NCBI GenBank assembly: GCA_029339195.1
Contig: JAPTJF010000239.1
Location: 1-64,000, forward strand
DNA length: 64,000 nt
Reading direction: 5' to 3'
From: Micractinium sp. NFX-FRZ
Taxonomy: Eukaryota > Chlorophyta > Trebouxiophyceae > Chlorellales > Chlorellaceae
The notes under the pieces are model-generated. The model made no database searches. It had not been told where the DNA came from and worked only from the letters and a program-made list of their open reading frames with translations. The translations under genes and the position numbers were made by a program. This document shows positions 23,701 through 33,161 of the stretch, one piece after another; position 1 is the first letter of the stretch; every line of letters starts with the position of its first letter.

Positions 23701-25410
23701 CGGCTGGGAGGTGTCACACCTTACTCAGCGCCAGCTGCCGTCCCCTGCACCTCATGGCCTTACGCTAAACCGTCTCTGTGCCGCCGCCGCTCTTCCAGCC
23801 CTTCCCTCTCCTTGACTATACCAACCACCTGCCCTTGCTCCCTGCGCAGCGCAAGGCCTACTTGAGGCAGAACATCATGGCATCGCACTACATCGTGGCA
23901 CAGCAGCGACGCATGAACAGCAGCGGGGGCAGCAGCTGCGCCGCCACGCCGACCTCGCTGGCCACGGCGGGCCTGCGTGACGGGCTGAGCCTGGCGGCGA
24001 CGCCGGGGCAGCAGGCGCAGCAGGCACAGCAGGGCCCGGGCGGCGTGGTTTCGGCATGCGTGGCCGCCGCGCAGCAGCAGCAGCAGCAGCAGCAGGGGCA
24101 GGGGCAGCAGGTGGAGCAGCAGGCAGCGGCGGCCACGGGCGCGCAGTCTTCCCAGCGGCCCCCCGCCATCCCGCACTACCACAATGCAGCGGCGCGCGTG
24201 CTGGGCTGCCGGCACTACCGCCGGCGCTGCATGCTGGTGGCGCCCTGCTGCGACACGCCCTATGTCTGCCGGCTCTGCCACGATGAGGCAGCGGACCACC
24301 AGGTGGGCCCCCGCCCGCACATGATGCATAGAAAGGAGGGCCCGCGGAGTGACGTTATCCGCGAGTAGTCCAGCGCACATGCTGTGTGCGCTGTGCACAC
24401 TGCCCTGGTGCCACCCACTCGCCTGGCCAGCTCGGTCCTCTTTCGTGGCGCTGCTGGCAGGGTGGAAGGACGGGGGCCAGCTTTTGGTGTGTGACCTCTG
24501 GGAGGGCTGCCTGTACCTTGTGCCTGTTCCCTCAACCCGCCTGCCTGGTCCGACCTGTGCCTGGCAACACCGTGCCGACCCTAAACCCTAAACCCTCAAC
24601 TCTCTAAACCCTAAACCCTAAACCTTAACACGTCCTGCCCGCAGGTGGACCGCTATGCCGTGTCAGAGATGGTGTGCATGGAGTGCGACACGCGGCAGCC
24701 AGTGGCAGGTGGGTGACTTTGAATCAAGGGTGCAGGTCAACATACGGATTCAAGGGTGTGTTTGCCAACAACAGAGCGCGCCCAGTGACCCGGCAGCTGT
24801 CTCTACACAGTGTGGTCTGCCCATGCCTGCATTCCCAGGGCTGCTGCTGGATGCATGTGGGCGTGGGCACTGCACCTGCCCACCCGTGTGCCCTCCCCTC
24901 CTGCCACCCTCTGCCTCCCCGCAGCCTCCTGCTCCGCATGCAATGCCAGCATGGCGCGCTACTACTGCACCATCTGCCACCTGTTTGACGACGAGCCGGG
25001 GCGCCACATCTACCACTGCCCCTTCTGCAACTTCTGCCGCCAGGTCGGTTGGTGGATGGGGCCAGGGGGACCCGCTGGGGGGCATGCTGTGAAGAGTAGA
25101 GTAGACCCTGGGTGGCTGGTTGGGGTTGGGACAGAGGGAGCTGGGCTTCCTGCATGCCTTGTAGCTGCCTGCCTGCCCGCCTGCCTGCCTCGCCTGCTGG
25201 CCACGGGCGGCAGCTCGCCTGTGCCGGCAGCATGAGCCATGTGCCGCCCAAGCTTGCTAAGCACCGTGCCCACGCCTTTGCCCACCCACACTTGCTTGCA
25301 GCCACACCCTTGCTGCGCCGTGCTGTCCTCGCATCTGCTTTGCTCGGCATCTTTGCTGCGCCCTGCGCTGGACGCTGTTTCTTTCCACTGCATGCCCCCC
25401 CCCCCCCCGA

Positions 25411-25441
<31 letters not shown>

Positions 25442-26652
25442 CATGCATGTCCCTTCAACCCCTCATCATGCACATTCCTCACATTTTGTCCGCTGCCCCC
25501 CTGCCTCCCTGCTGCAGGGGCGCGGCCTGGGTGTCTCTCCCTTCCACTGCACGTCTTGCAAAACGCGCCTGTCCCCAAAAGCCGTTGACAAATACAATTG
25601 CCTCCCCTCCCCCCTGCCCCGCCCCCCTGCAGGGGCGCGGCCTGGGCGTCGACTCCTTCCACTGCATGTCCTGCAACGCCTGCATGTCCCTCGAACTGTT
25701 CAACAAGCACCGCTGCGTGGAGCAGAGCCTGGCGGGCACCTGCCCCGTCTGCTCGGACCGGCTCTTTGAGTCGAAGCACCCCGTCAAGGTGGGTGTGGTG
25801 GGCGGGGTGGGGCGGGCGCGCTAAGTACATGCTGGTGGAAAGCCTGCCTCGCCTGTTCAGGAGCAGTTGTTGTTAGCCGAAGTGTGCATTGAAGTTGCAA
25901 GCACCCGTCAAGGTGGGCGCAGCAGTTGGTGCAGGGTGGTAGCCCAAGCGGGGGAGGGCGAGGTGCAGGCGGCCAACAGTGGCTGGGCGGCCCCGGTGAG
26001 GCGCTTTTGCGTGCTAGTGGAAACACAACTGGTTGTCCGCTCACACACACACCGCCCCGCTCTGCCCCCACCCGCCCCGCCCCGCAGGAGGCGCCCTGCG
26101 GGCACTTCATGCACTCCCACTGCTTTGCTGCCTACACCCGCTACTCCTACACCTGCCCCGTGTGCTTCAAGAGCCTGGGAGACATGTCGGTGTATTGGAA
26201 GATGATAGACTCGCTGCTGGCAGCAGGCAAGCACTTGATTATTTGCACAACCTTGCGACCGCATTTCAACAAACGGTGTGGTGACAATGTCAGTGGATAC
26301 AAGCTGAGGTTGTGCGGGCCTGTTGTGGGTGCGTGTGTGGTCTGCTGGGAGGTGATTTGACTCGGTGCTGTCAGCAGGCAAGCATGTGTTTCAACTTGCT
26401 ACCGCATTTCAGCATTGGGTGGTGGCAGTGCCACCAGTTTACGGCACACCCAGTGCGCGCTGTGCTGACCGCCACGAGTGCCGCTTTCTTTTCGTGCTCC
26501 CTCCCTTGGTTGCAGAGCACCTCCCGCCGGAGTACGCCTCCCGCCGGCAGGCCATCCTGTGCAACGACTGCGGCCGCACAGGGGACGCCCCCTTCCATTT
26601 CGTGTACCACAAGTGCGGCGCGTGCCGCTCCTACAACACGCGCGTCACCTGA
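15280..26652 (+). CDS. BTS: BRUTUS-like iron-sensing hemerythrin RING E3 ubiquitin ligase
   Basis: Twenty-two exons, 1457 residues, all phases consistent: 15280-15522, 15778-15948, 16187-16333, 16618-17124, 17419-17520, 17740-18074, 18311-18528, 18960-19054, 19363-19901, 20268-20349, 20874-20937, 21425-21540, 21994-22103, 22408-22538, 22781-23135, 23468-23558, 23850-24302, 24645-24708, 24925-25043, 25633-25788, 26088-26226, 26516-26652. Three hemerythrin domains (about residues 18-187, 357-574, 770-953) carry the H, HxxxE, H, HxxxE ligands, e.g. [40 protein letters not shown] and DHKEEEEYF. Then come [12 protein letters not shown], a CHY zinc finger (from about 1209), CTCHY finger, C3H2C3 RING ([17 protein letters not shown], about 1350-1396) and a zinc ribbon (CNDCGR..CGAC). 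Plant BTS senses iron/oxygen through these domains and ubiquitinates bHLH regulators in the nucleus; targets here are unknown. Two introns are GC-AG (after exons 1 and 21). Introns hold many exon-edge copies. It is longer than the roughly 1250 residues of land-plant BTS because of Gly/Ala-rich linkers. Confidence 0.93.
18665..18905 (+). repeat. Decayed copies of BTS exon 7 end and exon 8 start inside their intron
   Basis: 18665-18706 repeats the exon 7 end and donor (original 18495-18534; GTCATGCCCTGGGTGGCAGG reads GTCATGCCTTGGGTGGCGTG). 18860-18905 repeats the exon 8 acceptor and start (original about 18957-19000; CAGGCCGCCTGCGTGAGGAG reads CAGGCGGCCTGCATGAGAAT). Both are diverged and not expected to splice efficiently. 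Confidence 0.75.
19078..19131 (+). repeat. 27-nt perfect-looking tandem duplication in BTS intron
   Basis: GTCAAGTGTTGCATGGCAAT followed by GTTGCT occurs twice head to tail. A very recent example of the short tandem duplication seen elsewhere in older form. Confidence 0.8.
20637..20890 (+). repeat. Three copies of the BTS exon 11 acceptor, with a 39-C tract
   Basis: CCATCCAGGAG occurs at about 20640 (after CGCACG), 20776 (after CGCAGG) and 20875 (after CGCAGG). Only the last continues as the conserved [16 protein letters not shown] coding sequence. The middle copy is preceded by an uninterrupted run of 39 C (20733-20771), an expanded polypyrimidine tract. Confidence 0.85.
20975..21375 (+). 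repeat. Copies of exon 11 donor and exon 12 acceptor in one BTS intron
   Basis: Variants of GCACAGCAAGGGTGG (exon 11 end plus donor, original 20926-20942) recur near 20980, 21032, 21077 and 21186. The exon 12 start, CAG|CCGAGGACGAGATTGTGTT, is present as a first copy at 21320-21372 before the main one at 21422. The first copy is 102 nt upstream, in the same phase, with no stop between. Confidence 0.8.
21600..21780 (+). repeat. Two decayed copies of BTS exon 12 end and donor
   Basis: 21613-21660 repeats TTTGAGCAGCTGGCGGCG|GTACGT and the preceding GAGGAGGAGT of exon 12 (original 21510-21546). 21739-21779 is a weaker third copy (GCTTGAGCAGGCGGCGGCGG). The surrounding TACTGCCTCTGGGGCTGCGG is also repeated. 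Confidence 0.8.
22296..22360 (+). repeat. Decayed copy of BTS exon 14 start
   Basis: GAGGAGCAGGAGCTG, then a stretch ending CTTTCAGCATCGCAAAG, copies exon 14 (22411-22470: GAGGAGCAGGAGCTG, ending CTTTAGCATCGCGGAG). The copy has a frameshift and a TGA just upstream. Confidence 0.75.
24579..24629 (+). repeat. Interstitial telomere-type repeats (CCCTAAA)n in BTS intron 17
   Basis: About seven units: CCCTAAA, CCCTAAA, CCCTCAA, CTCTAAA, CCCTAAA, CCCTAAA, CCTTAA. This is the complement of TTTAGGG, the telomere repeat of land plants and Chlorella. It sits just before the acceptor of exon 18, in place of a normal polypyrimidine stretch. Confidence 0.9.
25395..25438 (+). repeat. C14 tract followed by (AC)14 microsatellite
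   Basis: Simple repeat in the intron before BTS exon 20: 14 C, GA, then about 14 AC units. Confidence 0.95.
25515..25600 (+). repeat. Decayed copy of the first half of BTS exon 20 (CTCHY finger)
   Basis: After CTGCAG the copy reads [14 protein letters not shown] (then [14 protein letters not shown]); the original at 25633 reads [14 protein letters not shown] (then [14 protein letters not shown]). Frame, acceptor and most zinc-binding Cys are kept for 28 codons. The second half of the exon and the donor are missing, so it is treated as a non-functional copy. Confidence 0.8.
25893..26412 (+). repeat. Copies of BTS exon 20 and exon 21 donor junctions
   Basis: 25893-25925 (AAGCACCCGTCAAGGTGGGC) copies the exon 20 end at 25775-25795. 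26357-26412 copies the exon 21 end and the following intron, including its GC donor (GCAGCAGGCAAGC at 26222 against GTCAGCAGGCAAGC at 26370) and the downstream ACCGCATTTCA. Confidence 0.75.
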
Positions 26653-28128
26653 GTGTGTGCCTTCGGCCCGCTGGCCTCCCTGGCCGTCAACCCGCTGGCA
26701 GGCTTCCGCAACCTCAAACCCCCTGCACCCCGCTATAGTGCGGCACTCTGAACCTCACTTGGGCCCTCCGCACAGCTCATGCCGCCTAGCGGCACCCTCG
26801 GAACATAGCAGACCACTGCTGCCCACCCTGCGCACACGCACCACAGAACCAGATCCGCTCCCCTCTTGCCTGTCTCTCCTCAAAGTGTACCCTCATTTGT
26901 ATGCTCTGATTGCCCCCAGTCCCCTTTGTGTCTCGGCCCATCCTGCTGCATGGGCTGCTTCTGCACACGACGCACTGGCATTTCATTCCGCTTGTCTGTT
27001 GTGATGCCGCCATGCACACCTTGCTATGTATCGACTTGTCTGATCGACTCCGCTGCGACCGGGCCCCTTTGTTAAACCATGCGGCAGCCGTGATCACAAC
27101 GACCTTGCTTCCGGATAAGGGCTGCTCCCCCCGGTGCTCCGCACCCGCAAGCAGCAACGCATGTGGTGTTGAGGCTGGGTGGCTGTTACCAGCGCGTTGT
27201 TGGAACAATGCTGCGGCTTGACGACGTACGTTTGGCGCACCTGCCACAGCCTGAGTTAAACAGGAATACATAAACATGGTGGCCAGGGCGCAGGCGGCTC
27301 CCGCCAGCGGGCGGAGGGGCGGCACCTTGCCCTGTCAAACCTGGGCTCTTGCGTGCACGGCGGTTTCCCATGGGCACAGTTGGCCTTCACCTGTGCTTGC
27401 AACGGAGCAGGGAGGCCCGCAAGGTCTTCAAATCACTGGTTTTGAAACGGGAACGGGGTCAAGGCGCGACGCTGTTTTTGGGCGCAATTAACGCCGCGCC
27501 CCCACGCAGCAGTCAAGCTCAAAGCACGATCACTGTATTCTACGCACGTAGGGCGCTTGTACGTTCAAGAGGCGGCCTCAGGCCAGTGCGCGCGCCGCGG
27601 AAGGGGACAGCCCTTGAGGAGAGAGCAGCTGGGCTACACGGCGCAAGTAGCTGAAGGCGAGTGCGGGAAAAGGCAGAGGGGTGGGGCCAGCAGCCGGGCC
27701 GCGCGCGATCAGGGAGCTTGCGCCATGAGGCAGCCGCCGACCGCTCCCCCCCGGCCTGTCGCACCCCACAACGCACAAAGGGGAGCGTCTTGGCGCATAG
27801 ACGGCGGCTGACGGACAGGACGGGGCAGCAGCTGCTGGTGGCGCCGCAGGGTGGCGGTGGGCGCCAGCGCCAGGCGGTGTTGCCCTGCCAGCGACCACAG
27901 TGCAGCTCTGGCTGTGGTGGGGTGCAGCTGGAAGAATGGAAAACCTTCCATGGCAGTATTACTCCAGTCCCTGGCTGGTGCAGCGCACGAAAGGGCCGCA
28001 GCTGTCGGTGCTTCCCTTTGTCGCTCGCCACCTCCTTGCGGGTGCTGGCCCAGCGCCGCCCACGCATGCTCAGCGTCTGCTGCCTCCGCCCGCCTCCCCG
28101 CCCCTGACTGCAGGGCAGCGAGCGGGGC
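26653..28128. other. BTS 3' UTR and E2F upstream region
   Basis: 1.5 kb without a supported gene. The left part is the 3' UTR of BTS; no TGTAA was found. The right part should hold the E2F promoter and 5' UTR. A CTGCAG just before 28112 looks like an acceptor, so a 5' UTR intron or an extra upstream coding exon is possible. Confidence 0.5.
27663..27671 (+). promoter_or_regulatory. Candidate E2F-binding site upstream of E2F gene
   Basis: GCGGGAAAA (reverse TTTTCCCGC) fits the E2F consensus and lies about 460 nt before the E2F start codon. E2F genes are often autoregulated. By chance such a site is not rare in GC-rich DNA, so this is only suggestive. Confidence 0.25.
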
Positions 28129-31100
28129 ATGCCAGTGCCGCTGCTGCCGCCGCCGCAACCCGTGCTCATGCCTGAGCCGCGTGCCGACAGCGACAGCCAG
28201 GAGGGGCAGCAGCAGCCAGCAGTCCAGCCTGGAGGCAAGCAGAAGCAGCTGGCAGCGGGCAAGGGGCAGGCGGCGGTGGCCGATGCCGCCACTGATGCTG
28301 AGCCGCAGCAGCAGCTGAACGATGCAGCCGCGCCTGGCGAGGAGGGTGCAAGCGGCGGCGACGCTGCCGCGCCCGGCGGCGGCAAGTCGGCGCCGGCGGA
28401 GCATGAGCATGACGACAACACTGCTGCTGAGCTGCTGCTAGGCATGGGCTCCAAGTCTGACAGCGACGGAGGCGGCAGCGCTGGCAGCAGCGGGCGCAAC
28501 CGCTCCGTCGGCGTGGCGGCAGCGGCGCGCCGGCGGCAGCAGGAGCGCGCGGCCGTGGCGGCAGGCAACGGCGCTGCCAACGGCGGCGCAGCGGAAGAGG
28601 AGGAGGAGGAGGCGGAAGGGGAGGAGGAGGAAGAGGAAGAGGAGGAGGAGGAGGAGGGCGCACGGCGCGGAGGCAAGGGCCGGCGTGGCGCGGGCAGCCT
28701 GCGGCGCTCCACCCGCCGGGCGCGCACCCCCGCCTACCGCGCCTCCGAGCTGCTTGGGTCGGCTTCGGACGACGAGTTTGAGCCGGGAGCCAACAAGCGC
28801 GCAACCAAGGCGGCAGGTGCGCCAAGTGGGCCGCCGGAGGGGTGGGCGGCGTGTGGGCGGGCTGGATGACAGCCAACGCATTAGGGAGGGTTGGCCGTAT
28901 GCCGCTGGGGTGCAGTGTCCCACCGCCGTCGCCTGCTGGGTGCTGCCCAGGTGGCTGTTCCGGGGCTCTTTGCATGGGCAGCAGAAGCAGGCTCTGGCTG
29001 CTCCCACCCTCGCTGCTTCCTGCCTTGCTATGGCTGTTTTCTGCCTCTGCTGCTCTCCTGGCCTGTCCTCGGCCTCCCCGTCCCCGCCTGCGCCGCCCGC
29101 GGTTACGGTTGGCTGACCCCGCCCGCCCTGTGCCCCTCCCCCCTACAGCAGGTGCAGCGCGCACACCCACCGCGGCCCTGGCGCCTCAGAAGAGCGAGCT
29201 CACCCTGCTCTGCGAGCGCTTCCAGCAGCAGTTTGGGCACCTACAGGTGTGTGCCGGCGGGCGGCAGGGCGAGGGGCAGGGGCTGTCGGGGAGAGGCGGC
29301 ATGCTGCTGAATGTTGAAGCGCCTTTGAAACTTGCTGGAATGATTTTCACCCTTGCTGCAGGCGGACGGCACCCCCAACATGCTGATGCTGAATGACGTG
29401 GCGGAGGCGCTGGGCGTGCCGCGCCGCCGCCTGTACGACGTCATCAACGTGTTTGAGTCGATCGAGGTGAGGGGCGGGTGCAGGAGGGGTGTGAGACAGC
29501 CGGTGACGTGGTCAGCGTGGGGGGGGGGGGGGGGGGAGGAGGTACTTTTATCTAGTTGTTTTTTGAATTTTCTTTGAAATCTGGGCGTGCTTTGCGAGCG
29601 TGCTTTGCATGCAGTGCCGCCTGCAGTCGCACGGCGCTCGAGCAAGCTGCCAAGGCACCAGTAGGTAGGATCACCGGTTTCTACATTTTGACGGCTTCAC
29701 CATGACACCACCACACCGCTGTTGCAACTGCAACCACCCTGCAGGTCATGCGGCGCGTGGGCAAGCTGATGTACGAGTGGGTGGGCTTTGACCACCTGCC
29801 GGGCCTGCTGGAGCAGCTGGCGCAGGATGAGACCAACGGTGGGTGGGCAGGGCAGGGCAGCAGGTCGGGGCGTGGCAGCCGGGGCAGGGGCAGGGGCGGG
29901 GCGGGGCGGGCGGGATAGGGGCGGGCGCAGCAGGGGCAGCACAGCGAGCGGGTGCGCGGGGCACTGGGGCCACGCCTGGGGAAGTTTGCTGAAGGAAGGG
30001 GAGTTGGGGGCACCAGGGCGCTGGCCTGGGGAGCCCTGCTGCAGGAGGCTGCTCCCTCAGGGGGCTGAGCTAGCCGTGCCATGCCTGGCCTTCGTGAGGG
30101 AGTTGCTGCTTTGTGGGCGGTGCAGCGGCGCGCTGCTGGGCATGGCTGGCCAGCCATGGGACCCCTGCTGCATGCAGTGCCAGCGTGTCACTGCGCCCCT
30201 CCCCGCCCACCCGCACCTCACACCCTCGCGCCCTTCCACCCTCCCTCCCGCTCTGCCTTGCTGCGTTGCCCATTGCAGGCGTGCCTGTTGAGGACCGCAT
30301 CAGGCGCGCCCCCACCCTCATCATCGTGAACGAGGCAGGGGAGGAGATTGGCAGCGGCAAGGGCAACTCCCACTCCCTCTGGGTCCTCTCCCGCCGCCTC
30401 GTGCGCATGCTGCTGAAGCAGCGGGGGCCCATTGCCCTCACCGCGGCGGCAGCCGTACTGGTGGGCCCCGGCGGCGTGTCGGACCCCAGCAAGCACCGCA
30501 GCCAGACGCAGGTGGGTGCACTGGTGGCGGGGGCATCAGGGCGGGCAGGCGGCTGGGCGGGCAGGCGGCTCTATGGCAGTGGCTCCTCTCCCCTGCAACC
30601 CTCCTCCCCCGCTGTCCACCTTCACCTTTTTCTCATTTCAAATTACGGCAGAGCGCCGGCTGCACAATGTTGCAGTCCTACTTCTCAGTCCTAAACTTCC
30701 CCCCTCCGCCCGCATGTTGCCGCAAGGAGGAGCGCGGGCTGCATGAGATTGCCCCCCTCTCCTTTTGGCAACCCTACTTCCCGCAACCTTATCATCATTT
30801 CAACTCCCCCTTCCGCCCGCCCTCAGATCACGGTGGAGCGCCGGCTGTACGACATTGGCTCCATCCTCTGCAGCGTGGGCCTGCTGGAGCGCATCTACAT
30901 GAAGAAGAGGTGGGACACTGTGCTTTCTTTCTTTGAAGGGGTGGTGGCAGCATGTGGCAGCCTGGGGCCAGGATTGCATGCACCCAGTTGTGGTGGGTTG
31001 CTGGTGTGGTGTTGGGTCCTGTGGGCAAACTGAAGCTCTGGCATTGGCCTTGTGGTGACAGCTACTTCAAGCTGTTGTGATGCGGGGTGGCATCACATCA

Positions 31101-33161
31101 TAACTGACGCCCTTCGCCGCGCTCGCTCCCCGCCCCCCGCAGGCAGCCCGCGTTTGAGTGGATCTACGGCTGGCGCCCAGGCGATGCCCACGACCCGCCA
31201 AAGCTGCCCAACCGGGTGGCCGCCCCCGAAGACGACGACGGGGCACGCGGCACGGCCGCCAGCCGCGCCGGGCGCAAGCGCTCCGTCGTCAAGGTTGTGG
31301 GCGAGGTCGGCGCGGCGGCTGCCGCCGCCGCCGCGCAGGCCAAGCGCCTGCGCTCTGCCGAGCTGCCGGGCAATGCTGGCGGGCAGGCGGCGGGCAGCGC
31401 GGCCGCTGCACAGATGATGGGTGCTGACCCAATGATGGCGGCGGCGGCGGCGGGCATGGCGCCCATGGGCATGACTCCCTTTGGCATGCCCATGGCCGGC
31501 TTTGGGCACATGATGATGCCGCCCCCAGGCATGACTATGGGCGGCCCTGGCGGCCCTGGCGCCTCGCCCGCCATGCCAGGTGGCATGCCAGGCGGCATGC
31601 CAGGCATGTGGCCGGGCATGGGCATGCCAGGCATGCCGGGAATGGCTCCCATGGTGAGCCACGCTGTGCTGTGCTGTGCTGTGCTGTCTTGTGCTGTGCT
31701 GCAGTGCAATTCTGTCGGTGGGAGTACGCTCTGCGCGCCTGTGCGGTGCTGCAGCGCAATCTGTGGCTAGGAGGACGCTCTGCGCGCCTGGAGGTGGTTG
31801 CATGCTCCACTGCTCAGCACTTGCTTGAACTTGAACCGCGCTCCATGCCGCCCTTCCAACGCATGCCAGCAGCGTCCCTGCCGCACTTTGTGCGCCCGCC
31901 GCGTCACCCTCCCCGCCCCCTTCTCTCTGCCCCCCCTGGGTTCCGACCTCCTGTGCAGGACGACAAGCAGGCGGCGGCCATGGCGGCCAACGGCGGCATG
32001 CAGGGCATGCAGGGCATGCAAGGCATGCAAGGCATGCAGATGGCCCCCTTCTTTGCCCCGCCCGGCGCGTTCTTCCACAACCCGATGATGCAGGTGGGTG
32101 GGCAGGGCGGGGACAGGGCGGGGCGGAGGCCTGCTGCTGTTGCTGCTGCTCCTGCTGCTGCTGCTGCTGCTGCTGCTGGGCAGAGTGTCGGTGCTGTCAC
32201 TGGTAGCACATGTGCAGGGGCGGTTGGCCGGGTGCTGGCACCACCCTTGCTGCACTGGACCATTATTGCAGTGCAGCTGGGCATACGCATGAACCCTCCC
32301 GCCCCACCCGCGCCATCCTCTGATATCCGCACCCTCATCCCGCTGCAGATGAATGGCATGCACATGAACGGCGGCATGCCCATGCCGGCTGCTGCCTCTG
32401 CTGCCGCCGAGCCCAGCCCCGCTACGGGCGGAGAGGGGGTGGGGGCGGAGGCGAGCGGTGACTCGGGCGCTGCCGGTGCCGCCAGCGCGCCCGCTGCCAA
32501 CGGTGCCCCTGCCGCCAACGGCGCCGCAGATGGCGCCGACGCAGCGGCGGCCGCTGCCAATGCGGCGGCGGCAGCAGCCGCCAACGGCATGGCGGGCATG
32601 GGTGGTGGCATGATGATGTGGCACCCTCAAATGATGATGAACCCTGCCATGGTTCAGCAGTACCAGATGCAGCAGGCGGCCATGATGAAGCAGACGAGCG
32701 AGCAGATGGCGCAGCAGGCACAGCAGCAGCAGCAGGCGGGCAGCGGCGGCGGCAAGCCCGGCGGCGTGCCAAATGGGGGCATGCAGGGCATGCCCGGCTG
32801 CGCCGGCGCACCCGGCCCCTACCCAGGTAGGTGGGCCAGGCAAACAAGCCGCCACCCCGCCATTGTGCTGCGCCACGCTTCTCTGCTTGCCACCTTGCCA
32901 GCTGGGTGCCTGGGCGTCTGCGTGCTGCCCTGCCCTGCCCAGCCCCACCTCAGCCAAGCCCCACCTCAGCCAAGCCGGGCCCGCCCCGTTGACCACCCCG
33001 TCAACCTCTGCCTCCTTCCCTGGCTGTTGCCTGCCCGCCCTGCAGGTATGATGATGGCACCCTATCCTATGGCCTACCCCATGATGCAACACATGCCTGG
33101 CTTTGTGCCTGTGTCGGCGGGGGCGCCCAACAACGCCGGCGCCGGCGCCGCACCGCAGTGA
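28129..33161 (+). CDS. Atypical E2F/DEL transcription factor with two DNA-binding domains
   Basis: Ten exons, 845 residues, phases consistent: 28129-28816, 29152-29246, 29362-29466, 29745-29838, 30279-30511, 30827-30909, 31143-31653, 31959-32093, 32349-32826, 33046-33161. The first winged helix (about residues 242-312) has KSELTLLCERF, LGVPRRRLYDVINVFESI and RRVGKLMYEWVGF. The second (about 352-440) has SLWVLSRRLVRMLL, ITVERRLYDIGSILCSVGLLERI and KRQPAFEWIYGW. Two RRxYD winged helices without a dimerisation domain define E2F7/8 and plant DEL proteins, which bind E2F sites without DP and repress cell-cycle or endocycle genes. The N terminus is acidic (a Glu run near residue 165). The C-terminal 400 residues are Met/Gly/Ala/Gln-rich with MQG and GMP repeats. 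Exon 2 has a NAGNAG acceptor (29149 or 29152), giving one optional residue. The start is the first Met in frame; an upstream exon cannot be excluded. Confidence 0.9.
29519..29536 (+). repeat. G18 homopolymer
   Basis: Eighteen consecutive G inside the E2F intron after exon 3. Confidence 0.95.
30641..30757 (+). repeat. Two decayed copies of E2F exon 6 start
   Basis: 30641-30690 (ACGGCAGAGCGCCGGCTGCA) and 30719-30757 (GAGGAGCGCGGGCTGCATGA) both copy the exon 6 start at 30827 (ACGGTGGAGCGCCGGCTGTA), the RRLYDI recognition helix. Neither has a clean acceptor. Confidence 0.75.

Noticed and set aside
31767..33092. 441-residue minus His/Arg-rich frame
   Set aside because: Shadow of the Met/Gly-rich E2F exons on the other strand.
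31608..33161. 517-residue continuous plus frame in E2F
   Set aside because: Partly real exons, but it reads through three introns with good donors and acceptors.
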